Source: Avena insularis (taxonomy: Eukaryota > Streptophyta > Magnoliopsida > Poales > Poaceae). Taken from it: a stretch of 64,000 bases of DNA. Location: positions 131,383,711-131,447,710 of the forward strand of contig CM042694.1 in NCBI GenBank assembly GCA_023614405.1, written 5' to 3'. A model generated the notes under the pieces. It searched no databases. It saw only the letters and a program-made list of their open reading frames with translations, and had not been told where the DNA came from. This document shows positions 1 through 11,239 of the stretch, piece by piece. Positions within the stretch are counted from its first letter, which is position 1; each line of letters begins with the position of its first letter. Both the position numbers and the translations under genes were made by a program.

Positions 1-60
1 GTTGCTCTACCATAAAAATACGGCATCAGCAGGAATATTATGAAAGAAAACCACAGGCAC

Positions 61-551
61 GTACCATCCCACAATCACCTCCTTGGGGTTCACCTTTTGG
101 TGCGACACGTACATGTTGTGGTGGTACTCGATGTCGAGAGCAACCTATTCACACAGACATCACCAATCAAATGTCAGAACCGCAAGCTCAGCTAACAAAT
201 CCTAGATCTCTGCTTAAGATACGGCACAGAGGTAGCCAACAATCTAAACATCGCATCTCGGAGAGATGTTTGCCCAAGCTCGAACGGGGAGTAAGGGGGG
301 GTGACCTGGTCGGCGGACTCGCTGTGGGGGACGACGTAGGAGTTGCGGACGTGGACGGTGCCGTCGGGGAGGACGGAGCCGAGGAGGGTGCCGATGACGC
401 GCTCCGCCTGGTCGGGGCGGCGCACGAAGCTGTCGCAGATGGTGAACACGACGACGGCCTCCACCCGCGCGGACGACGAGGAGGAGGTCGAGGACGACGG
501 GAAGAGGAGCGCGGGGCCCGCGCCGCGGGCGGAGGTCTCCGGTGCCGCCAT
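61..551 (-). CDS. eIF3f: eIF3f, translation initiation factor 3 subunit F (5' end, partial)
   Basis: Two exons are visible. Exon 1 is 551 to 306 (246 nt, 82 codons). Its ATG at 551-549 lies in a good context and follows a GC-rich leader. Exon 2 is 144 to 61 (84 nt, 28 codons). Exon 1 ends CAG before GTCACC, exon 2 follows an AG acceptor, and exon 2 ends TGGTAC before GTGCCT. All junctions keep the frame. The peptide starts with a low-complexity Ala/Ser tract and then enters the MPN domain: CDSFVRRPDQAERVIGTLLG in exon 1 and EYHHNMYVSHQKVNPKE in exon 2, then GWY. These are hallmarks of plant eIF3f. The subunit belongs to the eIF3 complex, which acts in 40S recruitment in the cytoplasm; its MPN domain is non-catalytic in that complex. 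The rest of the gene lies beyond the left edge. No breaks are seen in these two exons. Confidence 0.93.
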
Positions 552-835
552 GGTGCAGGCAGGTGAGGGCGGCGAGAGAGGGAAGGGGGGAGCGGCGGCG
601 CGCGGTGGTAGAGGAGAAGGAGGAAGGATGGGCCGATGGGGAATAGGCTTCGCACTGGTTTGGTTGGTTAGGGTTTTGTTGTCTTTGAGATTCGGAGTTC
701 CGAACGGAGGGTGTGGGACCCTAAACTCTCGACGTCTTAAAAACAATGATAATTGTTGATTTCTTTTAGCCGTTAGATTTAGATCCCATGGTCTCTTCAT
801 CGTCTTCTCTTCATTCGGTCACCCTGCTGCCACTG
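552..835 (-). promoter_or_regulatory. eIF3f leader and proximal promoter region
   Basis: This is the stretch directly upstream of the eIF3f start codon. The part next to the ATG (about 552-640) is rich in C/T on the coding strand, as expected for a plant housekeeping 5' leader. Further up, the sequence turns AT-rich. No clear TATA box could be assigned. The region ends where the duplicated block begins at about 836. The call rests on position and composition only. Confidence 0.4.
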
Positions 836-2815
836 TCGACATAGTGGAATGCAAATCCTTACGAAAAAAATTCTAAGGATTATTACAATCCTACTAGGCA
901 AAAGATGAACTGGAAAATTATCTAAAGATAAAATCCTACCAAATAAATTATGGTATTCTTTTGAATCAGAGAAGACCGGGTGAAAGGGCATTTTTCTCCC
1001 TAAGTGTATTTTGGATATTTGTTGACGACAAAAGTGAATTTAATTTTGTGCTAAGCGTTTTAGGTTTATCTAAAAAATACAAGACGATGATTGACCCCTC
1101 AAAAGTAAAAGGATCGAAATGGTTTTCCGTATCGTTTCTAATTTGTTGGATCATAGGGAAAACGTACTATCAAGATGGGTAGCTCCATGAAAGGTTCATG
1201 GGAAATCAATTCATGCACAAACCCTTATGCACCCACCTAGGCTTCCTATTTGAGTTTTCGAGGAGAGCCCTCGACATCCTGTCATTGCATCTCACCTAGT
1301 CCGTAGACTCAGGCCTCGGTCTTTTGAGTTTTGTTGTGCAAGCTTCTATTGCCTTCCCGGAGACTACCGTCAAGCCTAGAGACACCGGTGCTTCAAGCCC
1401 GGAGACTCAGGCCCGAGTCACCAAGGGGAGTTATGCAAGCTTCTAGAGCTAACCCGGAGATTCCATCCTCCTAGGCGAAAGGGCAGAGACTCTGGTCGGG
1501 CCGGAGACTCCAAAGTAAGTAGGCTACATCAACACTATTCCAAGGGTACCTATATAAAGCAATCTTCTTCTACCTTGGGTCGTTGCGGCTTCCACTCTCT
1601 GTCCTCCATTACTATTGAGCTCAATCTTGCTAGTTCACCCTCCCTAACTACTAGAACTTGATGACCTTTGATGAATCAAGGGAGAAGACCTAAATCTACA
1701 CTTCCACCAAAGGGATTTGATTCCCTCCCCCACTTTTCATTGAGAAACTTGCTACTCTTGGGTTGTTGAAACCCTATACAGAAAAGATCGCCCCTGAAGC
1801 TCGTTCTTGGTGTTGTGAAGCTTTCGGGTCATGTTGGAAGACTCCAATTGAGTTGTGGAGGGTGCCCATCAAGTTTGTAAAGGTTTCAAGAAGGCCACCG
1901 CATAGTGGATCAGATGCCCGCCTTTGTGGTGCGCACACGAGAGAATAAGGTGAGCCTTGATGGCGTTGGTGGCCTTTGTGTCGCCACACCTCTCTAATTA
2001 AGATGTACTTCCCTTAACAAGGAAGGACCTTTGGTAATACATCCCATGTCTCTATTGCGGTTATTTGTAGCCTTTATTCTTATATTATTGTTTATCTTGC
2101 TTGATTTTCATATAGGTAAATTCACTTATTTACATATCTAGAGAATTTATCTTTGTGTGAAGCCTAATCTTGAAAAAGATATAAAATTTGGTAGCGCTTA
2201 TTCACACCTACCCCTTCTATTTGCTCATACTGACCCCTTTCACTAAGGCATCACAAATATGAACAAATCAATCCCACTTTTCAAATCCCATACCATCTCT
2301 TGTTATTAGCACCTCACACAAAAACTTGACCCTTGCGAAAACCCCAAGTTGAGAAAAATCATAAACGCCAGCTCCACTTGCTACAGCAGCTCATTGAATG
2401 ACCTGGCACTCACGAGGAACCAAAATCAGCAGGGGCATTTTCCGAGAGAACCCTGGGTTAAGCCTTGGTCGGTGGAGAACCAGGGGGTTTACCACAATGC
2501 TAGAAACCCATTCAGACCGCAAAAATCCTTTAATATTTCAAGTGATTAAGTGAATGCAGAGTCCGCACTTGCATCATTTGAAAAAACATAGAAAACCCCA
2601 CAACCATGAATATTTGTTGTTTCGTAAACTTGTGTCGGCCCATCGACATGATGAAACTGCCTAAATACATCATGAGAAGGAAAGGGTTTTCTAGTAACAA
2701 ATATGTTTTCACACAATCAAATCATTAAAGTTTGCTAAAGATCTCCATTCTCTAAGCTTGGAAAAGATGAAACAACTAGACGAGATAGCACATGTCATGG
2801 ACTGGCATGTAAGAA
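836..2815. repeat. Duplicated block, copy 1 (partner at 15170-16045)
   Basis: Segments at about 845-970 and 2243-2815 match 15175-15380 and 15455-16030 in the same order. Shared stretches include GGTATTCTTTTGAATCAGAG, then GACCTGGCAC, then CATGATGAAACTGCCTAAAT, then ATTAAAGTTTGCT. The match is diverged by substitutions and indels. This copy is interrupted by solo LTR H and lacks about 85 bp found in the partner beside that site. Copy 2 lies immediately 3' of the LYR-motif gene, so copy 1 may carry the downstream flank of that gene. No ORF of note is present. Confidence 0.75.
981..2242 (+). mobile_element. Solo LTR H, SIRE/Maximus-like Copia
   Basis: The segment starts TGAAAGGGCATTTTTCTCCC and ends in CCCCTTTCA. 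It has a TATA box (TATATAAAG) at 1551-1559. Its last 350 bp resemble the end of the element C LTR: CTTCCCTTAACAAGGAAGGA, ATATAGG-AAATTC, TTTATCT-AGAG, a GTG-AAGCCTAA-TTGAAAAAGA run and a final TATTCAC-CC...TTTCA. No internal domain is attached, so it reads as a solo LTR. The flanks (CCGGG before, CTAAG after) do not form a clean 5-bp target duplication. Comparison with the partner copy (CCAGG at the same place) suggests both flanks have mutated. Confidence 0.65.
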
Positions 2816-2998
2816 TAGCAGAAGATCATATTGTTACCGGATTGGAGTAAACTCGAATGATCAATCCATAGAATCACAAAAATCAACAATATGCAACCCA
2901 ACTCCCCGATCATATAAAGCCATAACATTGAAAATTACAAATGGGCCTCGCAGGATTCTGAAACACAAGAATAGGAAAATCGTCATATTAGAGTGTCA
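2816..2998. other. Unassigned intergenic sequence
   Basis: AT-rich sequence between the end of duplicated block copy 1 and the Helitron terminus. No ORF, RNA gene or repeat structure is recognised. Confidence 0.5.
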
Positions 2999-3840
2999 CT
3001 AGCTGAATGCCCGTGCGTTGCTACGGTCCCTATTTTTTTCCGCAACATATAAATACAATATGTTCCAAAATAACATGTATAGAAAAGATAGCCACAAGAT
3101 ATTCCAAAAAAACCATAATATTCGATAACATGTTTAATTTGACATCATTCGGATATGAAATAAGTACTCAACCTAATTGATTTTATTAGCTAATTTCTAC
3201 TTCTTGATGCTCCTACATATTGCCATACAATGGGCCGAATATTCTGCTTCAATTTCATGATACCTGAGCAAGTGCACCAAAGAAAATTCTTTCTCAGTTC
3301 GTAACATCCTGCACAAATAGTACTTCTTATTAGCATACGTGTTTTATGTGGACAAAATTAAAATATACAAGATAGAATTCCCACCGTGCATGTTGGATGA
3401 ACCAACACAAAATTTCTAAAGTAAAGAAACAAAAGGTTCTAAATTTATTTTAGAACATTTGAAAAAAATGAATTTCCGCATTGTAGATTTGTAGTATTGC
3501 TTTCTGGTTGCTGCATCTGGGCTCTGAATTTTCTGTCCCTCTGATAACTTGATAAAAAATACAACCATATTTCTTTTGATCGAGCAATACAGCTATGGTA
3601 GTACAATGTTAATGACAAGAACTTTCTTTATTTTAAAAGACTTACAAGCACTAATAGTTGAACATTGGTGTTGTATGAACATATAGTGATTTTTTGGTTA
3701 CAGTGATACTATGTCGCTCTGATATTTATTTTTTCTCTGTTTCTGGACCGTGGTTGACTGACTTATGTATAACTACTCTGATAATTGAACAGAAACAATG
3801 ACTAATTTAATTTCTCTCAAAAAAGAATCAACCAATTTAA
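2999..3840 (-). mobile_element. Helitron 3' terminus, element otherwise unresolved
   Basis: On the minus strand the sequence runs GTAGCAACGCACGGGCATTC and ends AGCTAG followed by T. This is the common grass Helitron 3' end: a GC-rich stem-loop (CCGT...ACGG) about ten bases before a terminal CTAG, with the host T next to it at 2998. The 5' TC end was not found. The interior (3003-3840) is AT-rich and has no coding signal. A related terminus occurs at 18697. The GH17 remnant begins just beyond 3840 on the same strand, so captured host sequence is possible but unproven. Confidence 0.5.
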
Positions 3841-3904
3841 TTAGCGTACAAAATTTTCAAAGTGCCACATATCTAAAGACCTACATACGCTGAATTGTTT
3901 CGTC

Positions 3905-4360
3905 GCCTTACGATGTGACCAACACGAGCACCAAAGCAGCACAAACACGGCAGGAGCCACCCGCGCCGGGCACCGAGATGGGGGCGTGGAATCCGCGGCC
4001 ACAATCTCGACCATCGCGCACGACTCTGCGACATCTACGCTAAAGTAGCAGGGTCTACGACACATCCTTGTTGGTGAACACGACGAGCCTCTGGAAGTCG
4101 CATACCGATGCCACCTCCACCCGCGCCTCGTAGTAGACGTTGGATGTGTAGGAGGCGTTCCTGGCCGCGTCCCAGCACCGCAAATGTAGCCGTATCCGAG
4201 TGTCGTGGCGATCGACGCCGAAAGCACGCCAGCCGACGTTGTCCGGTCGCCGTGTTGGTGCCGCTCGGTTCAACACACTCCACCACCACGGTAGGTAACG
4301 ATGCCCTGGCCGCGCCGAGATAGCGACGCTGCTATACTGCATGTCCAGCAGGAACTTGGG
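3905..4360 (-). pseudogene. GH17 beta-1,3-glucanase pseudogene, C-terminal part (X8 domain and GPI signal)
   Basis: This is the downstream half of the gene split by element A. It starts next to the insertion with PKFLLDM, the motif that follows the GH17 barrel. An X8 (CBM43) relic follows: NVGWRAFGVDRHDTR, then RNASYTSNVYYEARV, then CDFQRLVVFTNKD. In X8 proteins these regions carry conserved cysteines and bind beta-1,3-glucan; several cysteines are missing here. A stop follows at 4055. In a shifted frame the end continues with CYFSVDVAES and a hydrophobic tail (PARVAPAVFVLLWCSC) like a GPI-anchor signal. The intact family hydrolyses or binds callose at the cell surface, often at plasmodesmata. 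The frame changes and interruption make this copy dead. Confidence 0.75.
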
Positions 4361-4362
4361 AC

Positions 4363-6263
4363 TGTTGGAGATATGCCCAAGAGGCAATAATAAAGTAGGT
4401 TATTATCATATCTTCATACTTATGATAAATGTTTACATACCATGCTATAATTGTATTAACAGGAAACATTAATACTTGTGTGATTTGTAAACATAAAAGA
4501 GTCCCTAGTAAAGCCTCTTGTTAAACTAGCTTGTTGGTTAATATATGATCATTGTTTCCTGATCATGAACATAGAGATGTTATTAACAACAGGGTCATAT
4601 CATTAGGAGAATGATGTGATGGACATACTCCTATAGATAAGCGTAGCATAAAGATCAAGTCATTTCAATAGTTCAATTGCTATATGCTTTCTGATACATA
4701 GTAACATAATTCCTTCGACCATGAGATCATGCATATCACCTTTACCGGATGGATGCTTTGATGTCATCAAACACCACACCGTAACAGGGTGGCTATAAAG
4801 GTGGCATTGAGTGTTCGGAAAGTATTGGTTGAAACACATGGATCAAGAGTGGGATTTGTCCATCCACATGACGGATAGATATTCTCTGGGCCCTCTCGGT
4901 GAAATGTCATCCAATTAGCTTGCAAGCATGTGACTAGGTCACAAGGGATCACATATCACGGGAACGAGAAAAGAGTACTTATCAGTAACGAGGTTGAACT
5001 AGGTATGCAGAGATACCGACGATCATAACCTCGGATAAGTAACATATCGTGAGACAAAGGGAAATTGGTATCGTATGTAAGTGGTTCATTCGATCGCAAA
5101 GTAATCGTAGAAATATGTGGGAGCCATATGAATTTCCAGATTCCTCTATTGGTTATTGATCGGAGAAGTGTCTCGATCATGTCCGCATAATTCACGAACC
5201 GTAGGGAGACACACTTAAGGATTCGACGTTGTTTGAGTAGTTATGGTATTATGAGAAAGAGACCGAATGTTGTTCGGAGTCTCGGATGGGATCCGGGATA
5301 TCACGAGGAGATCCGGAATGGTCCGGAGAATAAGATTCATATAAGGAAAGTCCCATTTCGGAGTTGGGGAATGGTTCCGGTGTTTTCATCGGGAACATTC
5401 TAGAAGGTCCCGGAATGTCCGGCACTCCGGGGGGGGAAGGGTACATGAATGTGTCATTGTAAGTTGGAATGATTGCATCATGTACTAAGTGTTCTTGCTG
5501 TCCCAAATAAAGGGTTTATTTAAATCCTAAATTGAAAAGTCAAACGGCTAGTTTGAAAGTCAAACGGCAATTTTGGGAAGTGGGAAAAGAGGAGGAGTAT
5601 GAAACCGAGTTGGGGAGGGAGACCTCCTCCAACCGGCGGCCACCACCCAAGCCGAGTTGGGGAGGGACTCCACTCCCTCCCCCTGGCGCGCCAGCCCCCT
5701 CCCACCTATATAAGGAGGGGCAGGGCTCCCCTCCACAGACACACAAGTTCCTATCCTCTAAACTAAACCCTAGACCTAAACCCCGGTTTAGAGCTATTTC
5801 GGTTTAGAGCCTTCTAATTGGTTTAGAGCCTTCTAATTGGTGTGTCTAATTACTAGACCACTAATAGCCTCTCTCATAAGCTCCACCATACTCGCACCGG
5901 CTTAAGGCGAAGCCTCATGATCTCCCTCTACTTCCTGTACCACGCCAGTCTTCTTGGAATCGCGAGGAGAGTGCTACAACCTCCATTTCCTTGGAACAAG
6001 GGAGAGGAAGGTCTTCGAGTATCGAACGTGTGACCGATCAAGGGAGCGCCATGAACGCGGCGCTGGAAGGATCGTCTACGCGATCTTGAGATCGGAAAGA
6101 GTACGACTACATCACCCACGAGAATCTGCTCTCGTTAACCGCTTTGGAATCTTCGAGGGTGAGTTATTCCATCGACTCGTTGCTACAATCTAGTAGATAG
6201 ATCTTGGCTTGTTTGTTTGTATGCGATAGAAAATTTTTGTTTTCCATGCTACGAACCCCTACA
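4363..6263 (+). repeat. 5' LTR of element A
   Basis: This LTR is 1901 bp and runs from TGTTGGAGATATGCC to CCCCTACA. It has a TATA box (TATATAAGG) at 5707-5715 after a GC-rich U3 end. A 19-bp unit (GGTTTAGAGCCTTCTAATT) is repeated in tandem at 5801-5838 in the transcribed part. The 3' copy differs by one substitution in the first 500 bp (A at 4704, C in the partner) and by many small indels further on. Confidence 0.9.
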
Positions 6264-9200
6264 AAGGGTATCGAGCCGTGTCTATATGTAGATCTCACAG
6301 ACGAGTAGAACACAATGGTCATTGTGGGCGTTGATGCTTTTATTGTAGATTGCTTTTGTGTACTTTGCATCTTGCGGTATGTTGGGATGAAGCGCCCGCT
6401 AACCTTACATGACATCGTTCATGAGACTTGCTCCACGCTTGACATGCAACTTGTATTGCATAAGTGGCTTTGCGGGTGCCTGTTTCTCCTAGCATAGTAA
6501 AGATCCAATTTACAACGGGTGATCAACAATGCTAGTATCAATGTTGTGGTTCTTGTTCGTAAGTTAGAACGACACTTATTGAAATCCCCAAACCACGTAA
6601 AATATGCAAAGAAAGTAGAAGCGTCTAACTTTGTTTTGCGGGGTGTGCGATGATGTGATATGGCCATGATTGTGATTATATTTGATGTATGCAATGTTCC
6701 TTATTGTAAGTTGGCAACCGCAGGAGCCATATGGTTGCCTTTAATTTCGTTAAGACCATGTCTATTCAAAATAGTTGTAATAGTTGAAGCTGGTGGACGA
6801 CAACCATGAAGAAGCGTCATTAACCTTGATGCTATGCGGTGATGATGGAGATCATGTTCGCTTGAAGATGGAGATAGGAAGCACAAAGAAGAAAGGCCAT
6901 ATCATATCACATATTATGAATTGCATGTGATGTTAATCCTTTATGCATCTTGTATTGCTTAGTAGACGACGGTAGCATTATAAGATGATCCCTCATGCAC
7001 ATAAATTTCAAGTTCTAAAGTGTTCACCCTTAGTATGCACTTTGCTAAAGCTTGTCGCTCAAGCACCACGTGATGATCGGGTGTCTTTGATTCCGCTGGT
7101 GAATACAACGTAAGCAAGCCAGATTTGCTTATGCGGTAGCTAAGGTTTGATCTTGACGAGCCTAGCATGTACGGACATGGCCTCGGGAACACGGATTACC
7201 GAAAGGTAGAGCATGAGTCATATAGTAGATAATGATGAACATGTTGATTGTTCGCCATTGAAGCTATATCAACTCGTGATGATCGGTTTTGATATGGTGG
7301 ATTTGGTTCATGTGATCACTAAAACACTGTGAGGGATATTGTTTTGAGTGGGAGTTCACCTAGATTAATTTAATTATTAATTAGAACTCAATTTATCATA
7401 AACTTAATCAAAGTGAATTTGCATAGTTGTTGTAGTCATTGGCATCCGTTTACCACCTTGCGCTTAGTTATAATTGAGATGATAGAACTATAGAATTCTG
7501 GTTAGTTACTTTCTTAACTGGTATCGTATTGTTTTGAAGTGTTAATCTAAAGTTTAAAAGTCCTATTGCAAACTTTCAAGAAGTTCCGTTACTCTATGAA
7601 GTTTAATAATTGGTATTAAAACAAGAGTGACAATTCCAAGTGTTAGTATATGAGTATCATGTTTGTCTCCATGATTCTTGATATTCAAAAGATTATCTTA
7701 ATATCAAGGTTATCTAGGATCTGAAAGAGTTGTTTGAAACCATCTTTGTGGAAGATATTGTGATATCTGAAACGAAGTTTTGGTTACAACATGATAGAGT
7801 ATAATATGGCAAAGTTCATGTTCTCATATTTTGATGAGAATTTGCAAAAGGTTGGAGACACTAGTTGTCCTAATCTTCCAAAAGGTTTTGGAGAGCAACA
7901 TTATACTCGCGATTCACCGTTACAAGCTAAAAGTAGCTAGATCATGGATAAGTCCATGATGAGGGTGAATATTTGATGTAGGTAAAATGTTTACTACACC
8001 AAGAGATTACTAAAGAAAGGAATTTGAAAGAACACCAAATATTTGATAATGGTGATCTACTTCAAAGTGCAAGTTCAAAGACATTGGTATTTAACTATAC
8101 ACGCTTTGGACTATGTGTCATAAGTATGACTCCACTTTTGATGTTGATAGATTCTTTCAAACAGAAATACTGAAAGAGAATCTCATAAATATGGCGTAAA
8201 AGAAAAGACTAGAATTGTTCAGCTTAAGTATATGGATGATATACATGTTATGGCTATATTCTTTGCTTATTAAACAATGTGGTTCTTAAGTATTTGATAC
8301 TGAATTTGTTGGTGTGAATCGTCATACGAAACAATACAATTCATGAACTACAATGGCCTAAGTAACTAGCAAAAGAATATGTGATGATGTTTATCGAGAA
8401 CAAATAAAGGGTTGTTGTGTTGCTCGTTAAACATCAAAGCTTGCCTTCAAGATTTGTTTTATCAGGTATTATGAGAACAAAAGGGTTGTTCAAATAATTG
8501 ACGTAATCCATAAAAGATGGATGATTCACAAATCTCGTTGGATAAATCACATCCATAAAACTAGTGCTAAAATTGTCGAAAGACAAATTGATTGAAAGAT
8601 CACTTAGGAAGTGACATCGCCGTTTAAATTATATTGGAAAGAAAACATGAAGAAACTCCATGTGAATGGAATTTTGGAGTCTTTTGATTTTTGATCAAAT
8701 GACGTTTGTGAAACTTTCCTAGAGATAATTAAAACTTCGTTCATAGGCCAAAAGGGAACGAAAGACTAGCTCATTGGAACTTGTGCATATTGTTGTATAA
8801 AGTCCATTATGTGTAGTCAAGAGCGATGAATTTCAACTTCATATGCTTTCTCCGAAAATTTGAGTGAATATATGAATATTTACTTAATAAGGATGAAGTA
8901 TGAAATATTTGAAAAGTTCAAAAGACTTTCAAGATGAAGTGCAAAATCATTGTAACGAGAATATGAATAGTTTATGATAAGATCATAAAGGAAGATATTT
9001 GAATTACAAGTTTAGCATAATACCTAAGATTTAAGGAATGGTCCGTGGATTTGCATTTCCCGAAACACCATAAGAGTATGGAGCGTTCGAGATATGTAAT
9101 TGAACCTTGTTTGACATGGTAAGATCGAAGGTATAATTCATAAAACTGCTATTATATTTTAAAGATTAAAAGCTTTAGAGACTACCGTTTTCCACTAAAA

Positions 9201-11239
9201 GAGCTCCATCATAATCCGCTGAAATGACACCATATAAGGTTATGGTTTGGGATAAAACCCAAGTAGTCCTTTCTTAAACATTGGTATGCTATGCATAAGA
9301 AAGATGTTTGCAACCAAAGTCGGATAAACCTGTCTTTGTATTACTCTTAAGTATTCCTCCATAAACACCAGAGACAAAAGTGTTTGTCGCTTAGAACGTC
9401 AAGTTTCTTTGAGAAGGAATTTTTCGTGAAAAGTTAAGTGGGAGGACAATAGAACTTTGATAAGGTTAAAAGAACCTTAGCTATATGTGCAAAGTTGCGC
9501 AGCACCGAAAAGTGTTCGAGGCAGAATAATGCTCATGGCTCACGTGCCTCAAAGGTTGTGGTCACGGAGGTCTAAGTTTCTATTGAAACAAGTAGGTCGG
9601 ATGAACAATCAAATACCAAGATTTGAGGGTTGAATCATTATTGAGAATAATGAACCTACTACATGCAAAGAAGCGATGATGGGCCCTGACTCCGTCAAAT
9701 GGCTTGAAGCCATGTAATCCGTGATAGTTCCATACACGAGAAATCAAGTTTTGAACTTGAAGGACCCTCGAAAAGGTGAAAGACCTTGCAGTTGTGTTTG
9801 GATCTATAAAGAAGTAGACATGGATGTTTCACATCTATGAAATAGTCGACATGTTGGGAAAGAGTTCACAACAATGTTCAAAGGTTGTATATGACAAGAT
9901 TTGATCTTTCATAGCGATTTTAGTCTAGACGGATTAATGTAGCAACCACTGCATATAATTTGTTATGTGGTAGTAGAATAAACAAAACAAGTTCTTCTAA
10001 TAGAATGGTTACCTAGGACGTGTGCATGACACGGTCCAAAGGGTTTTGTTAATTCAAAGGATGCTGAAAGCATATGCAAACTTCAATGGGTGAAGTAAGC
10101 ATAGCGGAGTTGGAATCTTCACTATGATGAAACTGTTAAAAGAGTTTAATTTCATCGGAGACAATGAAGATGCTTGCATTTGCAAGAAATTAAGTGGGAG
10201 CGCTAAGACATGTTTCTAATACATTATGTGGAAGACATATTGTTGATTGGAAATAATGTATCTTTTATTAACACACATTAAGAATTTCATCCCGATGAAA
10301 GACTTAGGCAAAACCCAAATATTTGGCATCAATAGACGCTAATATGGTTGTGCCGTATACATAGACGAGATATTGAATGAATTCAATATAGAAACTACAA
10401 GAAAGGTTCTTGTTGCACAGAAAGGATTGAAAGAGTTCAATGTTGATGATATATTCAAGTGTATTGACATTTGGTAAGTGAAACAAAGATTCAAGTATAG
10501 ATTGATACTTGATGTATGAAATCACAAAGAGTATTTATATCAATCATACTGTGATATGTACAAATCCAGATATGTCCTATGCTCTAAATGTTGTGAGCAT
10601 ATACCAGAATGATTTGTAAGATGATCATTGGACAATAGTAAGGATATTCTTATGATCTTTTGGAAGAACTAAGAGTATATTATTTGTAGAAGTGACAAAT
10701 AGATGGTTAGTTCATTGTAAAAGTACTACATTGATACTAGCTTTGTCACAAAGTACAAATTTAGTTTATCTCAATCTAAACTAAGGGTGGCACAATATAA
10801 TGGAAAGTGAGTTCCATAATGGATTTGGATGAATTCCAAAGTTAAGACATTGTGACAGATACTTCAACAAGAGGCTAAGTATATGACTGCTATTATAGCA
10901 GCAAAAGAGGGCATTTGAGTCAAGTAGTTTGTTATCAAACTAGGTGTAGTTCACAGCGGGATAATACTATGAAGATATATTGTGCGACAATATTATCAAC
11001 ATGTTTTAACCCCAAAGAACTAAAGGTCACACCGAAAGACCAAATCATACAAAGCCATCTCATTAGAGAATGAGTGATGCGTAGAGACGCAAAGACATGC
11101 AATTACACACGGACCTGGAAGTGTCGATCCGAGATCGATTGACCACTAGCAATCGTGTACATACAACACCGGAAAGCCATAGGTGTTGAATACACAAAGG
11201 TTTGAAACTAGATTATTGACTCTAGTGCAAGTGGGAGAC
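6264..11239 (+). pseudogene. Dead Copia gag-pol interior of element A
   Basis: This stretch follows Copia order but carries stops and frameshifts throughout. The leader (6370-6670) parallels the leader of element B, sharing GATGAAGCG, CCACGTAAAA and GCGTCTAACTTTGTTTTGC. Reverse transcriptase remains read at about 9655-10300. They include GPDSVKWLEAM near 9685 and YVEDILLIGN near 10225-10255, where the catalytic YVDD has become YVED. An RNase H remnant (EAKYMTAIIAAKEG) lies near 10870-10915. The polypurine tract is at 11227-11239. No segment is translatable as a whole domain, so any past movement of this copy would have needed proteins from another element. Confidence 0.8.

Noticed and set aside
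171..759. Open frames of 130-200 codons on both strands over the eIF3f exon (171-566, 188-655, 192-800, 343-759)
   Set aside because: They are GC-rich shadow frames or read through the intron. Only the spliced eIF3f frame has recognisable protein sequence.
3000..3030. GCCCGTGCGTTGCTACGG as a CRISPR-like or regulatory repeat
   Set aside because: It occurs as a single terminal motif next to CTAG and T, which fits a Helitron end. There is no array.
5532..5807. Open frames in the GC-rich U3 of element A LTRs (5520-5807, 12436-12642)
   Set aside because: They follow from low stop-codon density in GC-rich sequence, differ between the two LTRs because of indels, and have no protein motif.
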